Part shown: one piece after another, positions 44,232 through 55,719 of the stretch
Numbering within the stretch: the first letter of the stretch is position 1
Layout: every line of letters begins with the position of its first letter
Assembly (NCBI GenBank): GCA_024734495.1
Contig: JALMQS010000030.1
Location: forward strand, 6,380,191-6,444,190
Length of the DNA stretch: 64,000 bases
Direction of reading: 5' to 3'
From: Forficula auricularia
Lineage: Eukaryota; Arthropoda; Insecta; Dermaptera; Forficulidae
The notes under the pieces: generated by a model
The model's database searches: none
Told to the model about the DNA's origin: nothing
Seen by the model: only the letters and a program-made list of their open reading frames with translations
Program-made: the position numbers and the translations under genes

Positions 44232-44577
44232 ACTTTACTTAGAGAAAGTGGTGTAGGTTTTAGGTGAAACATGATATTAATTAATAAATTAAAGGGTGTG
44301 TAGTTTAACAGTGAATGAAATTTTAATAATAAATTTTAATTTTATTGATGTTTTTCTTGTGTTATATTGGTATGCATGATTTGAATGTTATATTTTGTTA
44401 TATTGATACTTATGATTTAGATGTTAAAAATTGTGATCGCTCGTTCAATTTTTATTAGTTTTAAGCTGTAAACTCCTGATGATGAACTAATAATCCGAAA
44501 TATATTGAGTTTGTGTAAACCTTTTTGAGTTTTATTTCATTCACTGTGAAACTGCACACCCTTTAATTTATTAATTA
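44232..44577. mobile_element. palindromic element with a hammerhead-like motif in its loop
   Basis: Arms of about 43 bp: TTAATAAATTAAAGGGTGTG at 44,281 pairs with ACACCCTTTAATTTATTAAT ending near 44,577. The loop (about 215 bp) holds the motif at 44,470-44,512. The 45-bp block immediately left (44,232-44,277) recurs inverted at 26,976. Confidence 0.65.
44470..44512 (+). ncRNA. hammerhead-like motif with canonical CTGATGA core
   Basis: AAACTC, CTGATGA, about 14 nt, GAAATATATT, GAGTTT. Stem I has six perfect pairs and is unlike the other families. The core is the textbook CUGAUGA. Stem II is weak (GAA..ATCC with mismatches), and the palindromic AUAUAU replaces ACGU before U17. Probably related in architecture and decayed in stem II. 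Confidence 0.35.
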
Positions 44578-46061
44578 AGGGAAACAATAAATTTAAGAGC
44601 CTGAAAAAGTCTCACTGATTGTTGTTTTCAATTTTCCCCCAAGTCCTAGTTTCTAGGAGCTGTGATGTGACGCGAATCATATTATAGTTACTTGATAATA
44701 TACTATATCATAACGTAGTAAAGAATCAACAAACATAATGGAAGAATTAATTAATCACTTAAAAAAAAAAGAAGAAGGAATTAATTAATCACTTAAAAAA
44801 AAAAAAATAAATAAATATGGTAGAAGACTGCTAATTACCAAAGTATTCAATATTAGGTGTCTTACATACGATATACAAATATACATACAATATACTAATA
44901 CATATATACAAATATACGTACATATATGTACAAGGTTTCCCAGGTTCGGATTCACTGTACGGAAATACTTTTTTAATATTTTACCAGAAAAAGTTACTCT
45001 TAATAAAAACTTCTGTTTATTCTGAAAACAGTATCCTTTCTAAGTGAATCCTATGCTTAATATACGTAATGGCATGTAGAGTATATAATCTGGAAAAGGG
45101 TTTTATTGAGTGCCATGTATTGTATATAGTACCTATACTATAAATTTACTCAAGTTCGTAAAAGTATAATATAATCCACGGTTCTTTTCGTTTCAAGTAC
45201 ACTTTGCGATTTATCTTCCTCAGTCTGTTTTTCGGTTTTATTTTCGAATCGAAAAGTTACTCAACTGGTAAAATCAGCCAACTTTATGAATCTTCTGATT
45301 GCTTAAGCCAAGTGCCGATTTTTCAGATTTTTTATCGTCCATGTTGCATGTTAGCTCAGCAATTACTGCTTTAGACGCTCGCATGCTCTATAATAATTCA
45401 ATTAAATCATGGACAAAAAAACGAATGAAAAAAATTGGAGTCATAAATCGACTATGGAGGCTAATTTGATGCTGTCGGGGTGTCTTGTGTTCGCCTCGAG
45501 GGATCCACTTATGTCTCATTTATTCTCACCAACACCATAGCAAACCAAATAAAAAGTTATAGAAACAATTTATAATAAATTAATTATTTTATTTTCACAG
45601 GAGGTTTCATTCTTTAGCATTGATTGAATAATTATAATAATTTATATTTAATAATTTTTTTGTTATTATAAAATTTGGATTGTTCAATCGTCTAATCATG
45701 GGAATAACCTAAGTTTAAAAAATCTTTTGTATACAGCAGACCCGGAGGCTATGTGTTTTTTCTAGTGCGGGGGTTAAAGCCTCCTATAGAGTGCCGACTG
45801 GTAAATTTTAGGCAGAGTCGGCAAATTGTTTAAAAATTAATATTCTAATTTTACAAAACGTTTTTTTTTTTAGATTCTTCAATAAAATACTAGGTTAAGT
45901 GTAGCAGAACTTTTCCCTACTTCGATGTTGAATTAGAGACAACGCCTTCTTTAGTCTCTATGAATTCTATATATGGAATATCATTTATTTCTTGCTTCTA
46001 CTTTTTAGCAAATCATACAAATCTTCAAATTTGCCACTGACTAAAATATATGGTACCTCAT
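44578..46061. other. AT-rich, no gene seen
   Basis: Two tandem copies of AATTAATTAATCACTTAAAA at 44,745-44,805; ATATAC-rich tract at 44,870-44,935; a GC-richer patch at 45,725-45,830. No frames of interest. Confidence 0.4.
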
Positions 46062-46581
46062 TTTCCCTGGATACAATTTAGAATAGAGCTATCAAATTAA
46101 TAAAAGATCTGTCCTTATCTAGCTCATTCAGTTCTTTGGCTCATGACTCAGCCATTTTGTTGTAATACATAGAATTATAGATATTATTAGAGACAAGAAT
46201 AAACCCCCTAAAGCCTTATTTGTGAGAAACATGGATTTTTCTAACACTCAATTCCCTTTGTGAAACACCACCAACTCCAACCTAATATAATTTTAATAAT
46301 GTTTCACTATAAACCAACACCGTGATCCCTAAATTTGACTCAATTCCCCCTTTGAATAAATGTTGAACCAACGTATTGGCCAATGTATTTATCCCTATGG
46401 CCTCTATAGACTGAAACTCGCTTCTGGACAGCATCTTTCTCGCAATTTGTTCAAGACCCACATCTACAGATTCCTTTACTCCTAACAAGCTCGTAATATT
46501 TCTTCCTCTTCTCCTTTTTTCACAATGTTGGGGACAATCTGGTAATTCGGCACCTCCTAGAACCAATATTAATTAAAAAAA
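46062..46581 (+). pseudogene. LINE ORF2 C-terminal remnant and 3' UTR
   Basis: Plus-strand reading gives NRAIKLIKDLSLSSSFSSLA then HDSAIL, equivalent to the QxRAxRLIxDxxLTxSLxSLAHRRxVAxL block that follows the RT domain in jockey/CR1-type LINEs. Further on, in other frames, come NSLLDSIF (the WNSLPxSVF motif) and NLFKTHIYRFLYS with a stop at 46,483-46,485, the usual ORF2 terminus. A short 3' UTR ends in an A-rich segment near 46,575. Stops and frameshifts show it is dead. The 94-codon minus-strand frame across it is a shadow. Confidence 0.7.
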
Positions 46582-46767
46582 CTTTAAATCCTTTATGGCC
46601 CTGCTTCTCAAATACTTTTGACTTAAATATAATCCCAAAATATATCATTCCCCTTTTTGATGCAAATCAATTTATAATTATAGATATTGAAATTTTTCGC
46701 ATCTATATTATTTTGTATAAGAGTTCAAATTGTAGATAGAAGCAGAATTTAAATTTAAAGGAAATTA

Positions 46768-46890
46768 CAAGAGGTTGTCTACTAGATCGATTCCCGAGGG
46801 AGTAAAAACAACTCCTTCTGAAATATAATTTAAAATATTCCATTCCATCTCAGATCTAGTAGATGACAATCTAAACAACCTCTTGTGATA
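46768..46890 (+). repeat. SINE fragment with inverted ends
   Basis: Contains AGATCGATTCCCGAGGGAG (B-box-like) and the body ACAACTCCTTCTGAAATATA with ATTCCATCTCAGATC, as in the SINE at 28,490. CAAGAGGTTGTCTACTAGAT and ATCTAGTAGATGACAATC make the ends inverted. Confidence 0.55.
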
Positions 46891-49040
46891 TCCTTTCATA
46901 TTATTTTGATTTGGCCTAGTAGCATATGTTAGAACGATTATTACTATTTTATTTGATCTAAGCTGAATAGAAAATATTTCAAATTATCACCAGAAATACC
47001 AAAACTTTAACATGGTCATCAAAATAATAAAAGAACCTAACGGATATAAGACTAGTCAGATATTGTCCTTTAAATGTGTTTGATATTTAATATCGTTACC
47101 AAATAAAGTTTGTTCTTACCTCGAGATGCCTTTTAAAAATGTAGTCATCTACATTTTAATTCCTTATCACACAATTAATAAATGTCTAAAAGTCAACAGA
47201 ATAATAATTCAGATATTCTAATGATTAAATGGAGATATAGTGTTTAGATGTTCCTGGCTCTGGGGGATATTCTAGTACTATTGGGAGTAGAGTTCCATTC
47301 GAACAAGACTTATCTTTTTAATGTTCTGTTCTAATAGTAAATGTATGATGGGGGTCGACCTGCCCAAAGTTATCAAGATGAATCGATTAAGGACCATGTA
47401 GACCTGTACCTGAACTTGAACCTGATAGGTTGCATTCATACAGAACAGTAGATGTCAATCGAACGATCATCTCTTTTATCTTGGCCTCTTTTCTTTTCCT
47501 TTAATGTCAATCCGATTATGGAATGTACCTCAATTAGCCTGGAGGATTTAGGGGTTAACAAGGAATTTCGCATACAGTGTTTTGATTCTTACCCATTATT
47601 AAATACAACCATTTATAATGATTAAAATTTCAAAATCTTGATTTATTAATCTATGAGGGCTTAAGTCTGAGTATTAATTTTATTAAAATATTTAAAAATT
47701 TTAATGTTAAGAAATATCTAAAACCTGGAGAAAAAATCATCTTCAAGCAAAATAATGTTTCTGTCTTTTCTGGATTTCGATACTCAAGATAACAGGAGAA
47801 CGGAAAGTTGAAAAAGTTCGTTCTGGGATATAAAATGTCTTAATTGAAAAAATTTAGTTTGCCGAGAGTAGCATTGATTTATATGGAGAAATCAATTAGG
47901 TTAACCTCTGCTTGATGCACAGGGGACAACCTAATGATAAAATGATTTTATTTCCAATAAGATTTTGGGCTTTCTACCTTCATAACTTGCGGTTAAAAAA
48001 TGCAGAAAAGATAATTTTTTGGATTTAATATTAAATTTCATTTTTATTGTTAAGTGCATTTGCAGAATTTTCCGCCCCATCTCCAAAATTAAGGGGTGGG
48101 GTTCACTTTTCTTCCAGTTTATTTATATAGCTTACCTCAAAACATTTTTTAACGAAGAAATCGTCAAATCAACAAAATTTCCAAAAAACGTATCATGTCT
48201 TAAAAATATTTTCAGTTTTTCTTGTAATTAGATTATGAAAACACTTATGAAATCAGCCCTTAAATTTATGATTTTGTATTAAATCTGGTAAAAGGATTAC
48301 CTAATTCAAACTTGAATAAGCTTTTCAAATACCACTTGGATGACATATAGAGATTTCCACGATCGGGTTAGAATGTGCAGTAAATGTAATATTTAATATT
48401 TCCTAAGATTTAAATTAGAAATGTGAAGAATGTATTTTTTTTATTTATTTTTTTTTTTTTTAATTTTTCATCAGATAGGCATATAGGAATAGCTTTACTA
48501 GTGTAAAGGTGATGCTGGTGAAATGTCAATCACACACACTGCAAATGATAAGACCCCAAGCACAGCTCGAGGAAGGATCCTTTATCTAGCTATAGACAGG
48601 CTATTAGAGAAAAGGTCTGAGCGCGTGGCGATGGCTCTTCCTAAAAGATGCCATCTCAAAGAATCATTCGGAAAATAAAAATGAATAAAATAAAATCACC
48701 TCCATTTTAAAAAGAAAATAAACTGGATAAACTACGTAAAGATAATAAATCTTTTTCCCATCTAATTATATTTAGAAATAATCATGATTATTTTAGTAGC
48801 AAAGAAAAATATAAAATTATCTTTATAAGGAAATAAATATAAGTCCATAACTGCATTAATCAAGAACAAGAAATATCTATTTGAATTTAAAATGCACGAT
48901 ATGTAACTACTTGGAAAATTTTTTAATATAGTTTCCTACGTCTCCACCCCTCTCACTTAATCAACTTTCCCTTCTCTTCTTGGTAATGCAAGGGTCTTTC
49001 GAGATCCATAGGGGCTAGCTTCTTTACTGGCGTCTTTCAT
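46891..49040. other. no gene seen; two GC-elevated unique blocks
   Basis: 47,220-47,560 and 48,520-48,665 are balanced in composition and unmatched in the window. Possible single-copy intronic elements, with no supported exon. Polypyrimidine tract at 48,430-48,470. Confidence 0.4.
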
Positions 49041-49168
49041 ATATTATAGAATAGAAGTGGATAGATTTTCGACATTCCAGTATCCAAACTTCTAGATGAA
49101 AATGTATAAAAAATCGGAAATGTTGTAAGAGTGGTATCATCTAATGAGCTGGCACAAAAGTTTGTATT
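49041..49168 (+). repeat. direct repeat, first copy
   Basis: ATATTATAGAATAGAAGTGG through ATGAGCTGGCACAAAAGTTT; nearly identical to 49,578-49,702, 537 bp further on. Differences are a few substitutions and small indels. Confidence 0.8.
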
Positions 49169-49239
49169 CGATTGCAATAAAAAAAAGTTTCGGATAAGTA
49201 GTAAAATCATTTTCACTATTTAAAACTAAACGTTTTGGG

Positions 49240-49335
49240 TTCTTGGGTTCAATTCCTGAGAGAGCGGCTGCTCTTCTAACAAGTGGATCAAACTTATCTA
49301 ATAAGATCTTTGATACCCTTGTTAAATTCTATTTT
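49240..49335 (+). repeat. SINE-like fragment between the direct repeats
   Basis: TTGGGTTCAATTCCTGAGAG (B-box-like) and AAGATCTTTGATACCC recall the arms of the palindrome at 42,804. Confidence 0.45.
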
Positions 49336-49577
49336 ATATAAACTTTAACCTATAGACTTATTTATGCTCGAGAAGAATTTTGAAAAAAAATAAAAATAAA
49401 AATCGAAAATAATTTAAATTCACTTTCAGCAACCGAAATCTAATTCAGCCGAAAACTATGACCGAAAATGCGGTAGAACAGCTTGTCTCTGTGTATGTCT
49501 GTGTCGTCTTGAATTCGAAACCAAAGATTACTCAAGAATGAAAGGTTATGGAAATTTTGTACTGCGCTAAAATCTCC

Positions 49578-49702
49578 ATATTATAGAATAGAAGTGATAG
49601 ATTTTGGACATTCCAGTATCCAAACTTCTAGATGAAAATGTATAAAAAATCGAAACGTTTAAGAGTGGTATCATCTAATGAGCTGGCACAAAAGTTTGTA
49701 TT
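49578..49702 (+). repeat. direct repeat, second copy
   Basis: Partner of 49,041-49,168. The spacing rules out a simple tandem unit; local duplication or ends of one element are both possible. Confidence 0.8.
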
Positions 49703-50657
49703 AATAAGCAACACAATTTAGCACGTTTAAACTTAACTTTCAGAAAAATTATTAAAATTTCAACATTTAAAACAAATAAATTAGAAAATAAAATAAATAA
49801 AAACGACCTGATTTGAAGGTTACGAATCCATTGTGAATCACGTAACGACTTATTTAAATTAATAGTTTCTTCTTATGTTGATGATTACAACCAGGCATGC
49901 TTCCGCGAACCGTTTGATGTAAATCTTATGCTTTATGTGAAGTGTTCATTTTTGCAAACAAATTTTGAAAATGATTTGATCTAGTTTCTTTACTAGTGTA
50001 TTTCTTGTAGATTTCTATAAAATACTTTTTGTATCACAAACAGACGATTGGAGTTACTTATCATAGAAATATTTCAGTTAATTGAAAAAATTTGAAAATT
50101 CCGGGTATTTTTAAGCAAAAGTAATTTCACTGGAACCGGTTGATAAAATTTTGGATTCACCCCATGTTTTGATGAGGAAATTATTTTCCACGATAGGGTG
50201 TTGTAATTAATTAGACGAATTAATTAGCGCAAAAATTAATAAAATATAAAATTGTCCAAAAACACAATTAATTCGGAATATGGTATAAGGTATAGTGAAC
50301 AAATTATCAAACTTAATTAGATAAAGAACTTTACATTTATAGTTGACAAACAAACCAAAATACAAAATTCACAATTGAAACACTAGATGTGTGTTCCTTG
50401 AAAAATCATCACCTGAACTAACCTCTGAACTTTGCAGAAGAATTAATCTGATTTTATATCGATTGCCTATACGTTATTATTCCTTTTACTTTACTTTTGA
50501 AAGGAGAAAGGTTATTCAAAACGAGAAAATTTTAGCCTTTTGCCTAGAAGAAATAATAAATAATAACAGAGGATTTAATGTTAGTCACTCAGGAATATAT
50601 GAAAAGATGATTGCCAAGAAAAATGTATTTATTGGTAGGTTTTCTTTTTACAGTTTG

Positions 50658-50699
50658 TGAATCGACGTTTCGGGAAATCTCCTTCTTCTTCAGGGTTCA
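50658..50699 (-). ncRNA. hammerhead-like motif
   Basis: Minus strand: TGAACC, CTGAAGA, AGAAGGAGATTTCCC, GAAACGTC, GATTCA. Stem I makes five of six pairs (one C-A mismatch), again with its own sequence. Stem II can form GGA/TCC. Confidence 0.35.
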
Positions 50700-50842
50700 G
50701 GGAATCATCCGAAACATCGGTTCAAAAGCTATAAAAATAAAACCTTTCAATAAATACTCTTTTATTAGAAATCATCTTTTTATTTATTTCTGGAGTGCCT
50801 TCCATTAAATCCTTAGTTATATATCTACCAGTGTGTCTCCGA
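50658..50842. mobile_element. hammerhead-associated repeat, two inverted pieces
   Basis: A complete minus-strand motif (50,658-50,699) abuts a plus-strand half motif (ATCATCCGAAACATCGGTTC, 50,704-50,723). This is followed by the tail TTTCTGGAGTGCCTTCCATT and TATATCTACCAGTGTGTCTC to about 50,842. Confidence 0.6.
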
Positions 50843-50849
50843 GGAAAAC

Positions 50850-51635
50850 GTTCTAAGATAATGAATAATTTTTTATTATCTTTTGCAAGCATTTTAGATA
50901 AAAACTGAAAATAAAAATCCCTTTCTAAGAATATCGAAAGTTAATATTTAGTAAAACGATTCATTCCGACATGAAATCAATAAGAGTTTGCGTTTCAGCT
51001 CAAATAGGAGCGTATTGAGGTAGATTGGATAGAGGGAAGAAAAAATATAAATATAAAAATAAAACAAGACGATAGAAGATGAAAAAGGAAAATTTGATAA
51101 ACGCCGGCAGCGCGTGTGGAACAAAAGGCGTTTAATCCGTTTTGTGATCCAATTTATCGAGAACACTTTGATGTCATTCGCCTGCATGGGAAGATCAAAT
51201 GAGGGACAAAAAGGGTCCATAGCGAGTACCTATCAAAAGATTTCAGGGATGAAAAAAATAATTTAATTGTTCTAAAAATTAAAAATTCACACTTGTTGTC
51301 GAGATGATAAAAGATTTTTTTGAGTTTAAGAGGTAAAAGGGAAAGAGAATCCAGTGAGGAATTTTAAAATTAAAATCTCGGTTGTTTTTTTTTACTTTTA
51401 TTTAACTATATAGAACTAGATTAAAAGAGAATGAATTGGGATAAGTCATATTGAAGCTATTAGTTGCATCAAACCAGACTTAGGACTGATATGCATTAGT
51501 TTATTAAAAGTTGATATTTTAGTAAACACATAATTAATTATAATTATTTATTGAACACGAATAAATAATACAATAAACTACGTCGTTTCGGTCGACTTAT
51601 TCTGAGATCGTTTTCAAGTATGAGCAGTTGAGCAC
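50850..51635. other. no gene seen
   Basis: Contains a 90-codon minus-strand frame (50,948-51,220) without recognisable domain. 51,530-51,610 includes a GGTCGACTTATTCTGAGATC stretch of unknown kind. Confidence 0.35.
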
Positions 51636-52443
51636 CAGTGACGTGCGGTCCATTGATGCTGTGGATGCGGCGCATCCCTAAAATTTCAAACATTTTAGAG
51701 TATTTTCATAATTATAAAAGGTCGACTTCAAAATTTCAGGAGGATCTTTAAATTTTCAAATTATTATCCGTTATTTCAAATATTTCTAAAAAAAACTTTT
51801 TTTTTGTTTTGAAAAGTATATTGGTTCTCAAAATGAAATAAAAGAGTTGCTTAGTTTCAAGGGGCAATTCAAAAAGGGTGCGGATAGAAGGTTTGGAGTC
51901 CCTGCCTTGTATATTATCTTGGAGTTCAAGCAGATCAAAGACAAGTCGAATAGAAATTGTTCTCGCTGAGGAACTATTAAAATAGTAATAATACATAAAA
52001 GGAATAAATGAAGATGATTCGAGAATTTCTGGACTAATCCATTTCTAAGATCTCTTAATATATAAGATCGGAAATAACTAAGAGCGCTGTAGACAAGTCA
52101 TAGCTTGCTTATAGCAATAGAATAAGGAGAAATTTAAGATTTTCTTATAGGACGTGCTGATTCATTGTGCAAGATGGTCGATTTCTCTCAGTGATTCCGG
52201 AGTTGAAGTCACAAGATTTAATTTCTGACTCCTATCCTCACTCACACAAAGCAATATCTGTTTGGGGCGAAGGACACAAAATATATTTTTTTAAAAATCT
52301 AATGTTAAATTTGAAAAATAACGAAATAGATGACTTATTCGATGAAATTTGAAAAAAAAAGCGAAGATTAAATACAATTTCAAAAAATGAATGCTACTTT
52401 TTTGGACAGCATCCCATGGTTGAAAAGTCACTAACCGCCACTG
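51636..52443. mobile_element. hAT-like non-autonomous element
   Basis: Ends CAGTGACGTGCGGTCC and GTCACTAACCGCCACTG (inverted CAGTGGCGG), flanked by TTGAGCAC and ATGAGCAC, matching at seven of eight positions, as for hAT. 808 bp. An 82-codon minus frame (51,748-51,996) lies within but is not recognised as transposase. Confidence 0.65.
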
Positions 52444-52996
52444 ATGAGCACCCACTCCGATTTTAGGTTAATTCCTGCATTAGTTTACTATATTATGTTT
52501 ACAATATATATTTAGTGAAATAATTTCATTCGAAAAATTTCCATTTTCAAATTTTTATGTCTCCTAAATTGGACAAGAGTATTTTCTTATCAAAGGCACC
52601 TGGCTCTCACATTTTTAATGGAATAAATTTATCATAGTGCATTCTTTAAGTTTATTTCATTAAAAATGTGCGATCTAGGTGGTTTCAGGAGAAATGCCTC
52701 TTTTGAAAAACAATTTAACTCCAGAGCATAATATCTGTAAGAGCCAAAGATTTCTCCGTGAATGCTAATATCTGTGATATCGAATTTTAATACTTAATAT
52801 GAAAAATACTAAATATTAAGCAATACGATGAAGTTAAGAAGGTAAGTCTACAATAAGGTTTCGGTTCAAATTGTTCCACCAGAACAACCTCCATATTTTA
52901 CGTATTTTTTTATTTTGCCATTTTCTTAAAATAACATTAACATTGATTTTATTGTTCACTGTATTTTTCAAGAATTATATATTCATCTAATATAAA

Positions 52997-53045
52997 TTGT
53001 AATATAATTGAGTGGAAATTGATGAGGCAGTCCGAAAAAAGAAGA
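52997..53045 (-). repeat. tail fragment of the hammerhead-associated repeat
   Basis: GAGTGGAAATTGATGAGGCA then GTCCGAAAAAAGAAG is the inverted match of 41,265-41,310. Confidence 0.6.
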
Positions 53046-53305
53046 TAATTTAGATTTTTGTGGATTCACATTTATGTATTTTTAGAATAATCTAGAAATC
53101 TAGATGATATCTAGAGGGGGGATCGGGCTCCATGATCCCTTCTTTTTCTAATTCTGTGTACACCCCTGCCTAGAGCAATGAAATAACATCAATTGGGGAA
53201 TGTTCAGAAAGTTTTTAAATTAGCTCATCGAAAATAACCCTTCACTTCACAGTTTTTCTCTCAAAACGACTTTAATTTTTTTTTAATTCATTAGCAATTG
53301 AATCA

Positions 53306-54005
53306 TTTTTACTTTACCATACAGGGTATGGTCATGTATTGTAATCGTGCATGAAAAAAGTGTTTTTTTCCTTCTTTTTATTCGAAATATCTCAAAAACG
53401 GCTGAAGCTATTTTGATTAGAAAAATTGAGCGAAACCATGGCATTTCGCTCTACAAAAAAGCTCTAATAAGTGAACATCGAAAAAATTATATTTTCGAGA
53501 TAATAATTGTTTTCTCAAAATGTCTGTTAGTCTGTCCGTCCGTCCGGTTGTCCATTAGTCTGTGCGTTATCAAATTTTTGTGGACGAGCTAGCTCAAAAA
53601 CTAGTGTGAATATCGAAACCAAATTTCACGCGTAGTTTTGGTCCATTGAAGTTAAGAGCTGATTAGATTTTGGTGCATATTGACCCAAAATTAAGGGGGT
53701 GGAGGGGGTGGTTAAAAATTAAAAATCTAGGTTATTTGAGCAAACTCAACCAAATTTTGTATACATAATCACTGAACCCCCAGAAGTCTAAAAATGCAAA
53801 AACTAACCTCCCAAAATGGGGGGTCAAAAAATGAAAATCTTGGCCATTTACCAAACTCAACCAAATTTTGTATACATAATCAGTGGGCCCCAGAAGTCTA
53901 AAAATGCAAAAAACTAACCCCCCTACAAGATTATAAATAATTTTAAGGGCCAGGTTGTATGGTAAAATCAAGTGGATGGCCACATCATAACACGTCAGCT
54001 TATTT
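53306..54005 (+). mobile_element. family C element, copy 2
   Basis: Same ends and internal text as the copy at 2,025, with two minisatellite units (53,720-53,930). Right boundary at CATCATAACACGTCAGCTTA. Confidence 0.75.
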
Positions 54006-54377
54006 AATGTAGGTAAGAATATAAATTTTACCAGCAGTCTTTTTTTTGAATTGAAGTAGTATAATAATAAATTAATCAATTAAGTCAGGAGATTAATTGT
54101 TATCTTTTGATTGTATCCATAGATGAAATGAAGAAAAGCATCGATTAAGAGAGAGGGCATTGATATAAAAGGAAACAAGGGGAGCAAGCCAGGGGTTCGG
54201 CGATGATGTATTGGATCAAACGCAGCGCTTTCAAACCATTACATCAAACGGCTAAATATCGGCGGTCAGGACACCGAGATACTCATCTTGGGAAGATGGA
54301 TGACTTGTCACCGACAGTGGCATTAATCAAACAATCAAAGTTTAATGTAAGCAAATCAGAACTAATTAAAGGGGTTC

Positions 54378-54402
54378 GAGTTTTTTTTTTTTTTTTTTTT
54401 TT
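54378..54402 (+). repeat. poly-T tract
   Basis: An uninterrupted T run of about 20 bases. The single-copy stretch before it (54,180-54,350) is GC-elevated and unrecognised. Confidence 0.8.
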
Positions 54403-54636
54403 GTTAAGAAAAAGACAGATCTATCTATCTCTAAATATTTATAAATAGGGGGTGAGTGAAAGAAAGTGGAAACACTTATACAAATGGATCTACTGGGTGT
54501 TCTATAATATGAAATTCAAAAATTACCTATAATTTCTGGGAGGAAATTACCGTTATATATAAAGTTATATATGTATACAAATATCTCAGAATTTGGATGA
54601 AGGCAGTCCGGAAATAAACAAGAGAACTATATACCT

Positions 54637-54917
54637 AATAATTTTTATAAGAAAAAAATAAAACTGACTTCTAAAATTATATATATAAACAAAACAAATA
54701 AACAGGTTCAAAAACAAAGATGTTATGAGTGAACCTGAACATACATAACAAAAAAGGTCCAATACCAAAGAAATTTAGTTTTTATCCAATCGGAAACTCT
54801 ACTGAACACAATGCAAAAAATCATCAAAATCGGTTCACAATTGGCGAAGAAATCGAGTAACATAGACACAAAAAAATTCAGTCGAATTGAGAGCCTCCTT
54901 CTTTTTTGAAATCGGAT
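54637..54917 (+). mobile_element. fold-back family A, copy 4, shortened
   Basis: Left end TAATTTTTATAAGAAAAAAA then AACTGACTTC; right end CTTTTTTGAAATCGGAT. It lacks the hairpin part and keeps the AAAAAAGGTCCAATACC to AGCCTCC segment. Confidence 0.7.
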
Positions 54918-54964
54918 AACAAATATCATTTATTAGAAAAGTTTTCGCATTTTAGTGATGATTC

Positions 54965-55007
54965 GAAACCGACGTTTCGGAGGATTTTCACCCCTTTCTC
55001 AGAGTTC
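54965..55007 (-). ncRNA. decayed hammerhead-like motif
   Basis: Minus strand: GAACT, CTGAGAAAGG, loop, ATCCTCC, GAAACGTC, GGTTTC. The core and stem I are damaged, so probably inactive. Confidence 0.25.
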
Positions 55008-55363
55008 AAAAAGGTCAATGAAGGAAGTACATATCAGCTTTCCTTCCTGTACCCTCACTCAATGTTAGTTGGTGTGCCGAGAATACCTTACGACCACCTA
55101 TTATCAGTAGAATAAAGTATATTTTATTTATTTTTGACTGTCTTCACCCAAATCCTGAGATATTAGCAGGTATATCAGTCCGTCTCCAAAAGAAAAACTT
55201 AAAACATAACTACAAAGTTTCGGAATTAATGTCTTCCGGAAACGGACTGGTAGAATTTCAATGGAAAATGGAAGGCAGCCCAAAGATAATGAAAAATAAA
55301 ATCTCGAATAAAAGAAATTCATTGGAAAGTCAATTTCAACCTCTTAAAAACCGACGTTTCGAA
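54965..55363. mobile_element. cluster of hammerhead-associated repeat pieces
   Basis: A decayed motif (54,965-55,007, minus), a plus-strand tail (GACTGTCTTCACCCAAATCC to CAGTCCGTCTCC, 55,135-55,180), then a minus-strand tail (AACGGACTGGTAGAATTTCA to GAAGGCAGCCC, 55,218-55,280) that leads to a half motif ACCGACGTTTCGAAG (55,349-55,363). Confidence 0.55.
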
Positions 55364-55719
55364 GTAAAAAACGTGTTAATAATAGATCCTTTTTATTTGT
55401 ACATTTGTATACTAAAATTTATTTAAGCGAACCTTATGATTTATAAATATTTAAAAAAAATTAATCACACCTCGCATTGTATGGTATATACGCATATGAT
55501 TTGGACTGGATTGACCGGTATATAAAGTGTTTAAAAGCCATTTGTTTGTAATTAAAAAAAAAATTCTATAGATGATTCAAGAAACACCAATATTCGAGTA
55601 CTGTTGAAGGAGAGATGAAGTAAAAGTTTCCCGTATGTATCCTTCGACGATCCTTTTAAGTAAGTGAATTGTTGTTTAGATGCTAATTTGAATATGCTTG
55701 TAATTTAAAATATAATATG

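Noticed and set aside
46282..46566. 94-codon minus-strand frame with a KRRRGR segment
   Set aside because: Antisense to the LINE ORF2 tail read on the plus strand; no domain of its own.
50391..50660. 89-codon frame upstream of a ribozyme-like motif
   Set aside because: Checked for reverse transcriptase, GIY-YIG or transposase motifs; none found.
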